Shown: one piece after another, positions 53,020 to 61,825 of the stretch | Layout of the letters: the number at the start of each line of letters is the position of its first letter | How positions within the stretch are numbered: position 1 is the first letter of the stretch | DNA from: Phytohabitans sp052068095 | Lineage (GTDB): Bacteria > Actinomycetota > Actinomycetes > Mycobacteriales > Micromonosporaceae | NCBI RefSeq assembly: GCF_052068095.1 | Contig: NZ_JBQHDG010000009.1 | Coordinates: forward strand, 1 to 64,000 | DNA: 64,000 nucleotides | Direction: 5' to 3' | Notes under the pieces: model-generated | Told to the model about the DNA's origin: nothing | The model's database searches: none | Seen by the model: the letters and a program-made list of their open reading frames with translations, nothing else | Made by a program: the position numbers and the translations under genes

Positions 53020-54140
53020 AAACATGGGACGCTCTCGTCAAGGAGCTGCTGGCCCGCCACCCCGTCGACGGCGACCGGCTCGCGTTTCTCCGCGCCCGCT
53101 TCGACGCGGGGCTCGCCTGGGTGCACTTTCCGGTCGGACTCGGTGGCCTCGACGCGCCGCGCGCGCTCCAGGCGGCGGTCGACGCCGAGCTCGCCGCGGC
53201 GGGCGCGCCGGACAACGACCCGGGCCGAAACGGCGTCGGGCTCGGCATGGCCGCGCCGACCATCCTGCGCCACGGCACCGACGCGCAGCGGCGTCGCTTC
53301 CTCCGTCCACTCTGGACCGGCGAGGAGGTGTGGTGCCAGCTCTTCAGCGAGCCGGGCGCCGGATCCGATCTCGCCGCCGTCGCCACCCGCGCCGTCCGCG
53401 ACGGCGACACGTGGGTGGTGACCGGGCAGAAGGTCTGGACCTCGCTCGCACACAAGGCGCGGTGGGGCATCCTGCTGGCGCGCTCCGACCCGGACGCGCC
53501 CAAGCACGGCGGTCTGACGTATTTCGTCTGCGACATGACCGCACCCGGCGTCGAGGTGCGGCCGCTCCGGCAGATCACCGGTGAGGCCGAGTTCAACGAG
53601 GTCTTCCTGACCGGCGTGCGGCTCCCGGACGACCTGCGGCTCGGCGCGCCCGGCGAGGGCTGGGAGGTCGCGCGTACCACGTTGATGAACGAGCGCGTCG
53701 CGATCGGCGGCACCCCGCTGCCCCGCGAAGGCGGCCCGATCGAGCCGCTCGTGCGGACCTGGCGGGAGCGGCCCGACGTGCGTACGCCGGGGCGGCTCGA
53801 CGAGCTGATGCGGCTCTGGGTGCGGGCCGAGGCGGCCCGGCTGACCGCCGCGCGGCTGCGCCAGCAGCTGGCCGCGGGGGAGCCCGGCCCGGAGGGTTCG
53901 GCGGTCAAGCTCACGCACGCCACCCTCGCCCAGCGGATCACCGGCTTCGAGCTGGAGGTGCTGGGCGAGGAGGGGCTGCGGCACGACGACTGGACGCTGC
54001 GCCGGCCCGAGCGCACCGACGTGGCCGACCGGGCGCCCACCCACCGATACCTGCGGGCCAAGGGCAACTCGATCGAAGGCGGCACGTCCGAGATCCTGCG
54101 CGGCATCATCGCCGAGCGGGTGTTGGGGCTGCCGCGATGA
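53010..54140 (+). CDS. Acyl-CoA dehydrogenase
   Basis: A 376-residue FAD enzyme of the acyl-CoA dehydrogenase family: GMAAPTILRHGTDAQRRRFLRPLWTGEEVWCQLFSEPGAGSDLA in the middle domain, then VTGQKVWTSLAHKA, and the C-terminal RAKGNSIEGGTSEILRGIIAERVLGLPR. It oxidises an acyl-CoA thioester at the alpha-beta bond. It overlaps the next gene by ATGA. Adjacent unequal pairs like this form heteromeric dehydrogenases in actinobacterial steroid and isoprenoid degradation, so this is probably one subunit of such a pair. GTG start, probably leaderless. Confidence 0.93.
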   Translation: MSAKTWDALVKELLARHPVDGDRLAFLRARFDAGLAWVHFPVGLGGLDAPRALQAAVDAELAAAGAPDNDPGRNGVGLGMAAPTILRHGTDAQRRRFLRPLWTGEEVWCQLFSEPGAGSDLAAVATRAVRDGDTWVVTGQKVWTSLAHKARWGILLARSDPDAPKHGGLTYFVCDMTAPGVEVRPLRQITGEAEFNEVFLTGVRLPDDLRLGAPGEGWEVARTTLMNERVAIGGTPLPREGGPIEPLVRTWRERPDVRTPGRLDELMRLWVRAEAARLTAARLRQQLAAGEPGPEGSAVKLTHATLAQRITGFELEVLGEEGLRHDDWTLRRPERTDVADRAPTHRYLRAKGNSIEGGTSEILRGIIAERVLGLPR

Positions 54141-55171
54141 CCACACCGGACCTGCTCTACGACGACACCGAAACAGACCTCCGGGACAGCCTCCGCGCTC
54201 TGCTGTCTACGGAGGAGCAAGGTGGCGCCAAGCTGTGGCGGACGCTCGCCGGCGAGATGGGGCTGGCCGGGCTGCTGGTGCCCGAGGAGCTCGGCGGCGC
54301 CGGTGCCGAGCACCGGGTCGCCGCGCTCGTGCTGGAGGAGCTGGGGCGGGCGGTCGCGCCGGTGCCATATCTGGGCAGCGCCGTCGTCGCGACGACCGCC
54401 CTGCTCGCCTGCGGCGCCACCGACCTGCTCCGGCTGCTCGCCGAGGGCGAGGTGGTCGCCGCGCTGGCCGTGCCGTTCTCCCGGTCGCCATATGACGACC
54501 CCGTCCCCCAGCCCGGCACCATCACCAGCGTCGCCGACGCACTGTCCGCGGAAATCCTCCTGGTGCCGGCGAGCGACGGGCTCTGGGCGGTCGACGCGCG
54601 GGCGTCCGGCGTCACCCGTACACCGGTGGTATCGCTCGACACCACGCGCCAGCTCTGCGACATCACGCTGGCCGGGGCGCCCCGGCAGCGGATCGCCGAC
54701 GCCGGCACCGGTGCGGCCGCCGTGCGCGCGGCGCTCACGACCGGGGCCGCCTTGCTCGCCTCCGAACAGCTCGGCGTCGCGTCGTGGTGCCTGGAGACCA
54801 CCGTCGGGTACGTGAAGGAGCGGCGCCAGTTCGGCCGCGCGGTCGGCTCGTTCCAGGCGGTCAAGCACCGGCTCGCGGACGTGTGGGTGGACGTCACCCA
54901 GGCCAGGGCGGTCGCCCGGTACGCGGCCGCCCGCGCCGGCGAGGCGGGTGGCGAGGCCGAGGTCGCCGCCGCCCTCGCCCAGGCGCACTGCGCTCCGGTC
55001 GCCGTGCACGCCGCCGAGGAGTGCGTGCAGCTGCACGGCGGGATCGGCTTCACGTGGGAGTACCCGGCACACCTGTACCTGAAGCGGGCCAAGGCGTCGG
55101 CGATCGCCTTCGGCACGCCGGACCGGCACCGCGCCGCCCTCGGGCAGCTGGTCGACCTGCTGCCCGCGTAA
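54137..55171 (+). CDS. Acyl-CoA dehydrogenase, partner subunit
   Basis: A 344-residue protein of the same family but shorter and more divergent: LAGEMGLAGLLVPEELGGAGAEHRVAALVLEELGRAVAPVPYLGS in the N-terminal domain, then VKERRQFGRAVGSFQAVKHRLADVWVD and VQLHGGIGFTWEYPAHLYLKRAK. It overlaps the preceding gene by 4 bp and is probably the second subunit of a heteromeric enzyme. There is a 75-bp gap and a separate promoter before the transporter genes. Confidence 0.92.
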   Translation: MTTPDLLYDDTETDLRDSLRALLSTEEQGGAKLWRTLAGEMGLAGLLVPEELGGAGAEHRVAALVLEELGRAVAPVPYLGSAVVATTALLACGATDLLRLLAEGEVVAALAVPFSRSPYDDPVPQPGTITSVADALSAEILLVPASDGLWAVDARASGVTRTPVVSLDTTRQLCDITLAGAPRQRIADAGTGAAAVRAALTTGAALLASEQLGVASWCLETTVGYVKERRQFGRAVGSFQAVKHRLADVWVDVTQARAVARYAAARAGEAGGEAEVAAALAQAHCAPVAVHAAEECVQLHGGIGFTWEYPAHLYLKRAKASAIAFGTPDRHRAALGQLVDLLPA

Positions 55172-55189
55172 CGAGCGCGTAACAGGGGA

Positions 55190-55228
55190 TTGGACGACTC
55201 GATCCAAGAACCTACACTCCTGGTGTAA
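55190..55228 (+). promoter_or_regulatory. Promoter and operator of the Liv-type transporter operon
   Basis: TTGGAC (55190-55195), 17 bp, TACACT (55213-55218). The dyad CTACACT-CCT-GGTGTAA (55212-55228) overlaps the -10 and shares YTRCACT-N3-RGTGYAA with the site at 53003-53019, so one repressor probably controls both promoters. Confidence 0.65.
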
Positions 55229-55246
55229 TAACCCGGCGAGGTGAGC

Positions 55247-56020
55247 ATGGCCCTGGCGTTGCACGGCATCACCGCCCGGTTCGGCGGCCTGGTCGCGCTC
55301 GACGACGTGTCGATGCGCGTGCCGCCCGGCCGGATCGTCGGTGTGATCGGGCCAAACGGCGCCGGCAAGACGACGCTGTTCAACGTCGTGTGCGGGTTCG
55401 TGACGCCGTCCGCCGGCTCGCTGACACTCGACGGCGCGCCGCTGCGGCCCAAGCCACACCGGCTCACCGCGCTGGGCATCGCCCGCACCCTTCAGGGCGT
55501 CGGGCTGTTCGACGGCCTGACCGTGCTGGAAAACGTGATGGCGGGGGCGAGCCACACGGCACAGGCTGGCTTCGTCCCGGCGCTGCTCGGGCTCCCCGGC
55601 AGTGACCGGGACGAGCGCCGCCTCCGCGACCTGGCGATGGAGTGCCTCACCGAGGTGGGTGCGGCCGAGCACGCCGCCGCGGCGCCGGCGACCCTGCCGT
55701 ACGCGGTGCGCAAGCGAGTCGCCCTCGCCCGCGCGCTCGCCGCCCGGCCCCGACTGCTGCTGCTCGACGAGCCGGCCGGCGGCCTGAGCGCCGAGGAGGT
55801 CCAGGAGCTCGGCCGGTTCATCAAAGACCGGAAAATCGCGGTCGTCCTCGTGGAGCACCACATGGATCTGGTGATGGCGGTCTGCGACGAGATCGTCGTG
55901 CTCGACTTCGGCCGCGTGGTGGCCGCCGGCACGCCGGACGAGATCCGCGACAACCCGGCCGTCGCCGAGGCCTACCTGGGCGCCGAGGTGACCACAGTGG
56001 ACGCGGAGACACCGGCATGA
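55247..56020 (+). CDS. LivG-type ABC transporter ATPase
   Basis: A 257-residue ATPase of the branched-chain amino acid type. Walker A GPNGAGKTT is at about 35-43, and LLLLDEPAGGLSAEE is Walker B. The signature LPYAVRKRVALARAL replaces LSGGQ, as usual in LivG. I chose ATG 55247, with GCGAGG 5 bases upstream; GTG 55241 is in frame. It overlaps livF-like by ATGA. Subunit of an importer for a carboxylate-type substrate used by the neighbouring acyl-CoA dehydrogenases (inference). Confidence 0.92.
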   Translation: MALALHGITARFGGLVALDDVSMRVPPGRIVGVIGPNGAGKTTLFNVVCGFVTPSAGSLTLDGAPLRPKPHRLTALGIARTLQGVGLFDGLTVLENVMAGASHTAQAGFVPALLGLPGSDRDERRLRDLAMECLTEVGAAEHAAAAPATLPYAVRKRVALARALAARPRLLLLDEPAGGLSAEEVQELGRFIKDRKIAVVLVEHHMDLVMAVCDEIVVLDFGRVVAAGTPDEIRDNPAVAEAYLGAEVTTVDAETPA

Positions 56021-56739
56021 CCGGCGCGTCCATCTTGGAGGTCCACGGGCTTGTCGCCGGGTACGGCGCCGCGCCCGTGCTGAAGGAGGTCGACCTCACC
56101 GTCCCGAGGGGCGCCATCACCGCGGTGCTGGGCGCCAACGGCGCCGGGAAGACCACGCTGCTGCGCACCCTCTCGGGTCTCCTCAAGCCCACCGCGGGCC
56201 GGATCGTCTTCGACGGCGCCGACCTGCGTGGGGCGAAGGTGGAGCAGCTCGTGCGGCGCGGGCTCGCGCACGTGCCGCAGGGCCGGGGTGTCGTGGCCGA
56301 GCTGACCGTGGAGGAAAACCTGCGGCTGGGCGGCCTATGGCGACGCGACGCCGCGGGGCTCCGGCGCGACATCGCCGAGGCGTACGAGACGTTTCCCGCG
56401 CTGGCCGGCCGCCGAAAGCACAGTGGACACCAGCTCTCCGGTGGCGAACGCCAGATGCTCGCGCTGGCGAGGGCACTCGTCGGCCGGCCCCGGCTGCTGC
56501 TGCTCGACGAGCCGTCACTGGGTCTCGCGCCGAGGGTCACCGCACAGATCATGGCGCTGCTGCGGCGGCTGCGCGACACCAGCGGCCTCACCGTCCTGCT
56601 GGTCGAGCAGAACGTGCGCGGCGCTCTCTCGGTGGCCGACGGCGGCGTGGTCATGTCCCTTGGCCGCGTCGCCGTCGCCGCCAGCGCCGAGCGGCTGCGC
56701 GACGACACCGCGCTGCGCCACGCGTACCTGGGATTCTGA
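56017..56739 (+). CDS. LivF-type ABC transporter ATPase
   Basis: A 240-residue ATPase. Walker A GANGAGKTT (39-47), HVPQGRGVVAELTVEENLRLG typical of LivF, signature LSGGE (140-144) and Walker B LLLLDEPSLGLAP. Starts within the stop of the LivG-type gene (ATGA). Second ATPase of the importer. Confidence 0.93.
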   Translation: MTGASILEVHGLVAGYGAAPVLKEVDLTVPRGAITAVLGANGAGKTTLLRTLSGLLKPTAGRIVFDGADLRGAKVEQLVRRGLAHVPQGRGVVAELTVEENLRLGGLWRRDAAGLRRDIAEAYETFPALAGRRKHSGHQLSGGERQMLALARALVGRPRLLLLDEPSLGLAPRVTAQIMALLRRLRDTSGLTVLLVEQNVRGALSVADGGVVMSLGRVAVAASAERLRDDTALRHAYLGF

Positions 56740-56752
56740 AGGGAGGGAGCCG

Positions 56753-57631
56753 GTGGACCGGTTCGTGTTCCTCACGTTCGACGGGCTTTCCCGCGGCGCG
56801 GTGTACGCCGCCTTCGCGCTCGCTCTGGTGCTCATCTGGCGCGGCGCCCGGATCGTCAACTTCGCGCAGGGCGCGATGGCCGTCGCGACCGTGTACGCGG
56901 CGTACAGCGTCACGTCCGCGACCGGCTCGTACTGGCTGGGCTTCGGCGCCGCCCTCCTGTGTGGACTCGCGCTCGGCGTCGTGGTGGAGCGGGCGGTGAT
57001 GCGGTATGTCGGCCACACCTCGCCGCTCAACGCGGTCATCGTCGCGCTGGGACTCGTGCTGGTGATCCAGGCGGTGCTCGGCATGGTGTACGGCAACGAG
57101 TTCCGCCCCGCGGAGGCGCCGTTCAGCCGCACCGCGTTCACCGTCGGCGGGCTCGCCTTCCTCTCCCGGTACGACGTGTTCGTCTTCGCCGCCGTGGTGG
57201 CGCTGATGGTCGGGCTGGCCCTGCTGTTCACCCGCACGGCGGTCGGGCTGCGCCTGCGGGCCGCCGCGTTCGCCCCGGAGGTCTCCCGGCTCCTCGGCGT
57301 CGACGTGGCCGGGATGCGCACGCTCGCGTGGGCGCTCGCCTCGGCGGTCGGCGCCCTCGCCGCGATGCTCGTCATCCCGACCGGGCTCGGCCTGCATCCG
57401 ACGTCGATGGACATCGTGTTCGTCACCGCGTTCACCGCGGCGGTCGTGGGCGGCCTCGACAGCCCGCTGGGCGCCGTCGCCGGCGGGCTCGCCGTCGGGC
57501 TGCTGCTCTCCTACGTCAGCGGGTACGCGGGCGCGGAGATGACGCCCGTGGCGGTGCTCGTGCTCCTGCTGGCGGTGCTGCTGGTGCGCCCCTCCGGCCT
57601 CTTCTCCGGCGTCGCGGCGAGGCGGGTATGA
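56753..57631 (+). CDS. LivH-type ABC transporter permease
   Basis: A 292-residue inner-membrane permease with about eight helices. The family start VDRFVFLTFDGLSRGAVYAAFALALVLIWRGARIVNFAQGAMA and the loop RAAAFAPEVSRLLGVDVAGMRTLAWALAS (EAA-like contact with the ATPase) are clear. The GTG at 56753 has GGGAGGG 5 bases upstream. The frame is open upstream inside the LivF-type gene but without homology. Confidence 0.93.
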   Translation: MDRFVFLTFDGLSRGAVYAAFALALVLIWRGARIVNFAQGAMAVATVYAAYSVTSATGSYWLGFGAALLCGLALGVVVERAVMRYVGHTSPLNAVIVALGLVLVIQAVLGMVYGNEFRPAEAPFSRTAFTVGGLAFLSRYDVFVFAAVVALMVGLALLFTRTAVGLRLRAAAFAPEVSRLLGVDVAGMRTLAWALASAVGALAAMLVIPTGLGLHPTSMDIVFVTAFTAAVVGGLDSPLGAVAGGLAVGLLLSYVSGYAGAEMTPVAVLVLLLAVLLVRPSGLFSGVAARRV

Positions 57632-58674
57632 GGTCCACGGCGGTGCGCCACCTGGCGCTGACGCTCGCGGCGGCGGTCGCGCTGCTCGCGCTCACGTACG
57701 GGCTGGCGCCGTTTCGCAACTACCAGCTCGCCACCGTCGCGGCGTACCTGTGCGCGACCGCTGGGCTGACCGTCCTCACCGGACTGAGCGGGCAGCTGTC
57801 GCTCGGCCACGGGGCGCTTATGGCCACCGGCGCCTACCCGGTCGCCTTGGCACAGAACGAGTTTCGCGACCGCGACGTCAGCGGCGGCTGGGTGCTGCCG
57901 GTGTCGTTGGCGATCGGCGTGGCCACCGCGCTCGTCGCCGGGCTCGTCGTCGGGCTCGCGGCTGCGCGGCTGCGCGGGCCGTACCTGGCCGGCGTCACGC
58001 TCGCCGTCGCGGTCATCGTGCCCGCGCTCACCACCGCGTTCGACAGCGTCTTCAACGGCGACCAGGGCCTGTCCGTCTACATCGAACCGCCGCCGCTCTC
58101 GCTGGGCGCCACCTTCCCCTACGAGCGGTGGCAGGCCTGGATCGCGCTGACCGGCGCGCTGCTCACCATGTTTCTGCTCGCCAATCTCGTCCGCAGCCGC
58201 TACGGGCGGCACTTCCGGGCGGTCCGGGACGACGAGGTGGCCGCCCGACTGGCCGGCATCAACGTGGCGCGGACCCAGGTGCTCGCGTTCGTGGTCAGCG
58301 CGGCGTGCGCCGGTCTCGGCGGCGGGCTGCTGGCCGTGCTGGCGCAGAGCGTGTCGCCCGGCGCGTTCTCGCTGACCCTCTCCCTGTTTCTCGTCATGGC
58401 CGTCGTGATCGGCGGCCTCGGGCGGCTCGCCGGCGCGGTCTGGGGCGCGATCCTGCTGGTCCTGCTCCCCGAGACGAGCCACTCGCTGACCGAGGCGCTC
58501 TCCCTGTCGCCGGCCGCCGCCCAGCGGCTCGACGGCAACCTGCCACTGGCGATCTTCGGCATCACCCTGGTCGCCGTCATGCTCCTCGCGCCCGGCGGCG
58601 TGCAGGGCCTGCTGGCCCGCGCCGCCCGGCGACTCCGCCCCAGACGTGACCACAGAGAGGTGGGTACCCCATGA
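57628..58674 (+). CDS. LivM-type ABC transporter permease
   Basis: A 348-residue permease with about ten helices: LTVLTGLSGQLSLGHGALMATGAY (the LivM hallmark), then YGRHFRAVRDDEVAARLAGINVARTQVLAFVVSAACAGLGG. The ATG overlaps the LivH-type stop (ATGA). A basic tail (ARRLRPRRDHREVGTP) ends over the start of the binding-protein gene. Confidence 0.93.
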   Translation: MRSTAVRHLALTLAAAVALLALTYGLAPFRNYQLATVAAYLCATAGLTVLTGLSGQLSLGHGALMATGAYPVALAQNEFRDRDVSGGWVLPVSLAIGVATALVAGLVVGLAAARLRGPYLAGVTLAVAVIVPALTTAFDSVFNGDQGLSVYIEPPPLSLGATFPYERWQAWIALTGALLTMFLLANLVRSRYGRHFRAVRDDEVAARLAGINVARTQVLAFVVSAACAGLGGGLLAVLAQSVSPGAFSLTLSLFLVMAVVIGGLGRLAGAVWGAILLVLLPETSHSLTEALSLSPAAAQRLDGNLPLAIFGITLVAVMLLAPGGVQGLLARAARRLRPRRDHREVGTP

Positions 58675-59936
58675 GAAAGAGCATCGCCGGCGGCGTGGCC
58701 GTCGCGCTCGTGCTGGCCGTCGCGGCGTGCGGCGGCGACAACGGCGGCGGTGGGGCGAACGTCCCCGGCGTGACCGACACGGAGGTCGTCGTCGGCACGC
58801 ACATGCCGCTCACCGGGCCGGCCTCGGCCGGCTACTCGAAGATCGCCCCGGCCACGAAGGCCTACTTCGACCTCGTCAACGCCAACGGCGGCGTGCACGG
58901 CCGCAAGATCACATACAAGGTCATGGACGACGGGTACAACCCGGCGAACACCCAGCAGGTCGTACGCCAGCTCGTGTTGCAGGACAAGGTTTTCGCGATC
59001 CTCAACGGCCTCGGCACCGGCACGCACACCGGCGTGCTCGACTTCCTCGCCAGCAACCGGGTGCCCGACCTCTTCGTCGCCTCCGGCAGCCGCAGCTGGG
59101 ACCAGCCGGACAAGTATCCGGGCACGTTCGGCTTCAACCCCGACTACACGGTCGAGGGCAAGATCCTGGCTACCTACATCCAGAAGAACTTCGCCGGCCA
59201 GAAGGTGTGCTTCCTCGGCCAGGACGACGACTTCGGGCGGGACAGCCTGCTCGGCGTGGAGAAGATCCTCGGGCCGACCGGGGTGACAGCGAAGCAGAAG
59301 TACGTCACCAGCAACGCCAACGTGGGCCCGCAGATCGGCGCGTTCAAGGCGGCCGGCTGCCAGGTCGTCATGATGGCCACCGTGCCGCCCTTCACCGCGC
59401 TCGCGATCGGCACGGCCGCGCGGCTCGGCTTCCGTCCACAGTGGGTGGTGTCGAATGTCGGCGCGGACTACCTCACGCTCTCCGGCCTCCTCGGTGAGAA
59501 CAAGGCGCTGCTGGAGGGCATGCTCGCGGTCGGCTACCTGCCGTCGCAGTTCGACCTGGACGACCCGTGGACGGCGCTCTTCAAGCGGGTCAACGACCAG
59601 TACAACGCGGCCGCCCCGTTCGACGGCAACATCGTGTACGGCATGGCGGTCGGGTACCTCTTCGTCCAGGCCCTCCAAGCCGCCGGCAAAGACCTGACCC
59701 GCGAGGGCATCATCGCGGCCGTGGAGAAGGGCGGCTTCCGCGGGCCCGGTCTGGCGCCGCTGCGCTACTCCGGCGACGACCACTCCGGGTACGGTGGGCA
59801 GCGGATGACCAAGGTCACCGGGAGCACACAGGAGTACTTCGGCCCGACCTACGAGACGGACGAGGCGGACGGGCCGGTCAAGGAGTACGCCGAGCAGCCG
59901 CCCGCGCCACCGCAAAACGGCATCCCAGCGGCGTGA
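58671..59936 (+). CDS. LivK-type substrate-binding lipoprotein
   Basis: A 421-residue exported binding protein, type I periplasmic fold. The signal ends in lipobox AVAAC (Cys20), then a Gly/Asn linker and PGVTDTEVVVGTHMPLTGPASAGYSKIAPATKAYFDLVNANGGVHGRKI, as in LivK/AmiC-like proteins. It starts within the LivM-type stop. The family binds amino acids, amides, aromatic acids or other carboxylates; the specificity is not readable. Confidence 0.93.
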   Translation: MRKSIAGGVAVALVLAVAACGGDNGGGGANVPGVTDTEVVVGTHMPLTGPASAGYSKIAPATKAYFDLVNANGGVHGRKITYKVMDDGYNPANTQQVVRQLVLQDKVFAILNGLGTGTHTGVLDFLASNRVPDLFVASGSRSWDQPDKYPGTFGFNPDYTVEGKILATYIQKNFAGQKVCFLGQDDDFGRDSLLGVEKILGPTGVTAKQKYVTSNANVGPQIGAFKAAGCQVVMMATVPPFTALAIGTAARLGFRPQWVVSNVGADYLTLSGLLGENKALLEGMLAVGYLPSQFDLDDPWTALFKRVNDQYNAAAPFDGNIVYGMAVGYLFVQALQAAGKDLTREGIIAAVEKGGFRGPGLAPLRYSGDDHSGYGGQRMTKVTGSTQEYFGPTYETDEADGPVKEYAEQPPAPPQNGIPAA

Positions 59937-59979
59937 GCGAGTGAGCGGGCCGCGCCCGCCGACCGGAGAGGAGTCCGGA

Positions 59980-60786
59980 GTGGACGGAGCCGGCGGCGGG
60001 CTGCGGCTCGCGGGTGCGGTCACGGTGGTGACCGGCGGTGGTTCGGGCATCGGCGCGGCCCTGGCCGGGCGCTTCGCCGAGCGTGGCGCGGTGGTCGTGG
60101 TCAACGACCTCGACGCGGACGCCGCCAAGTCGGTCGCCGAGCGGGTGGGCGGCCTCGCGCTCCCCTGCGACGCGGGCGACCCGGCGGCGGTGCGCCAGCT
60201 CGTCGAGACCGTGTGGGAGCGGTACGGCGCCCTCGACCTCTTCTGCGCCAACGCGGGCGTGGCGGCCGACGACCGCTCCGGCGACCCCGACGCCGCGTGG
60301 GAGCTGTCGTGGCGGGTCAACGTGATGGCCCACGTGTACGCCGCCCGCGCGCTGCTGCCGCGCTGGCTGCCCGCCGGGCGCGGGCGGCTCCTCGTCACCG
60401 CCTCGGCGGCCGGGCTGCTGACGATGCTCGGCGGGGCGCCCTACGCGGTTACCAAACACGCGGCGGTCGGTTACGCGGAGTGGCTGCGGGTGACCTACCA
60501 CCACCGCGGCATCGTCGTGCAGGCGCTCTGCCCGCAGGGGGTGCGCACGCCGATGCTCGACCAGGCCGGCCCGGCGGGAGAGGTGTTGCTGGCCCCCGAC
60601 GCGATAACGCCGGACGAGGTGGCCGACCGGGTCGAGGAGGCGCTGGCCGGCGACCGCTTCCTGGTGCTGCCGCACCCTGAGGTAGCCGAGCACTACCGCC
60701 GCCGGGCCACCGATCCGGACCGCTGGCTGGGCGCGATGAACGGCATCCAGCGTTCCCTGGAGTCATCTGATCAAAAAGGGTTCTAG
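59980..60786 (+). CDS. SDR family oxidoreductase
   Basis: A 268-residue short-chain dehydrogenase: cofactor loop TGGGSGIG (18-25), NAG (91-93), Ser142 and YxxxK at Tyr155/Lys159. It probably oxidises a hydroxyacyl or alcohol intermediate of the pathway served by the neighbouring dehydrogenases. I chose the GTG at 59980, with GGAGAGGAG 6 bases upstream; a GTG at 59941 has no ribosome site. It ends 10 bp before the TetR gene. Confidence 0.9.
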   Translation: MDGAGGGLRLAGAVTVVTGGGSGIGAALAGRFAERGAVVVVNDLDADAAKSVAERVGGLALPCDAGDPAAVRQLVETVWERYGALDLFCANAGVAADDRSGDPDAAWELSWRVNVMAHVYAARALLPRWLPAGRGRLLVTASAAGLLTMLGGAPYAVTKHAAVGYAEWLRVTYHHRGIVVQALCPQGVRTPMLDQAGPAGEVLLAPDAITPDEVADRVEEALAGDRFLVLPHPEVAEHYRRRATDPDRWLGAMNGIQRSLESSDQKGF

Positions 60787-60796
60787 ACTTCGCGGG

Positions 60797-61429
60797 GTGA
60801 GCGAGGTGGAGGCTGCGGGGCGGGTGGACGGCCGGACCGCGCGCGCGGAGCGCACCCGCCGGGCGATCGTGGAGGCCCACCTCGCCCTCATCGCCGAGGG
60901 CGACATGCGGCCGACCGGCGAGAAGATCGCCGAGCGGGCTGGCATCTCGCTGCGCACCCTGTGGATCAACTTCAAGGACATGGAGACGCTCTTCGAGGCG
61001 AGCGGGTCCACCGTGCTGGAGCGTCAGGACTCGGCTTACCGGCCGGTGCCGCGCGACCTGCCGCTGCGCCAGCGGGTCGACGCCTTCTGCCGGCAGCGGG
61101 CCGACCTGATGCAAATGTTCGCGCCGATCTTCCGGGCCGCGGCGATGCGCGAGCCGACCTCCCCGCAGCTGCACCGCAACAGGGTCAAGCACATCGTGCG
61201 GGTACGCCAGGAGGTGGAGGAACTCTTCGCGCCGGAGCTGGAGCTGGCCGGGCCGGCGGCGGGCGAGCTCGTCGACGCGCTCGTCGCGGCGAGCATGTGG
61301 CCGGCGTGGTCGATGCTCCGCGACGGGCTCGAGCTGGACGCGGAGGCGGCGCGGCGCGCGATGACCCGCACGGTGTCCGCGCTGTTGGTCACCGCGATCG
61401 CGGCGAGCGTGGGCCCGCCGCCGTCCTGA
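60797..61429 (+). CDS. TetR/AcrR family regulator
   Basis: A 210-residue repressor with an N-terminal helix-turn-helix (about 18-65; IVEAHLALIAEGDMRPTGEKIAERAGISLRTLWINFKDMETLF) and a helical ligand domain. The GTG start has a -10-like TAGACT (60784-60789) 7 bp upstream and no ribosome site, so it may be leaderless. It is last in the catabolic cluster and the best candidate to bind the two YTRCACT-N3-RGTGYAA palindromes, although its own upstream region lacks that motif. Confidence 0.9.
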   Translation: MSEVEAAGRVDGRTARAERTRRAIVEAHLALIAEGDMRPTGEKIAERAGISLRTLWINFKDMETLFEASGSTVLERQDSAYRPVPRDLPLRQRVDAFCRQRADLMQMFAPIFRAAAMREPTSPQLHRNRVKHIVRVRQEVEELFAPELELAGPAAGELVDALVAASMWPAWSMLRDGLELDAEAARRAMTRTVSALLVTAIAASVGPPPS

Positions 61430-61432
61430 GTC

Positions 61433-61453
61433 GGCGGGCCCGCCCCCGCGGGG
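61433..61453. terminator. GC hairpins between convergent genes
   Basis: GGCGGGCCCGCC followed at once by CCCCGCGGGG, both perfect dyads, between the TetR stop (61429) and the small gene stop (61460). Possible bidirectional terminator. Confidence 0.4.
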
Positions 61454-61459
61454 CTGTGG

Positions 61460-61690
61460 TCAGCCCAGGCGCGAGCGGAGCAGCTGCTTGCCCTGCTCGG
61501 CGCCCTTGCGGCTCTCGCCCTGCGCCCGCCGGAAGAAGTCGGCGAGCTCGGTGTCGCCGTCGCGCTGGGCGTCCTGGATGTAGGTCTCCAGGCGCAGAGC
61601 GTTGCTCAGGCACGACTCGGTAAACCAGATGATGTTGTAGTTCTTGTCCTTGGTGCCGGTGACTTGGCCGGTCTCTTCTGACGTCGTCAT
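61460..61690 (-). CDS. Small conserved actinobacterial protein
   Basis: A 76-residue soluble protein. After a polar N-terminus (MTTSEETGQVTGTKDKNYN) comes a helical body: IIWFTESCLSNALRLETYIQD, then DTELADFFRRAQGESRKGAEQGKQLLRSRL. The two amphipathic helices suggest a helical hairpin that may bind a partner. I recall similar small proteins in many actinomycetes but no function. ATG 61690; convergent with TetR. It is 135 bp from the divergent RidA-fusion gene. Confidence 0.8.
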   Translation of the reverse strand: MTTSEETGQVTGTKDKNYNIIWFTESCLSNALRLETYIQDAQRDGDTELADFFRRAQGESRKGAEQGKQLLRSRLG

Positions 61691-61825
61691 TGCCTTTGGC
61701 TACCCACTTGAGGGCGATCTATGCGTCAGAGGTCGGCGGCGTCCTCGGGGGTTTCGCGTCTGATCAGCACCGCGCCACCGTAATCGGGCGGCCGATGCCG
61801 CGCATCCCGATTACGATCATCGGTC

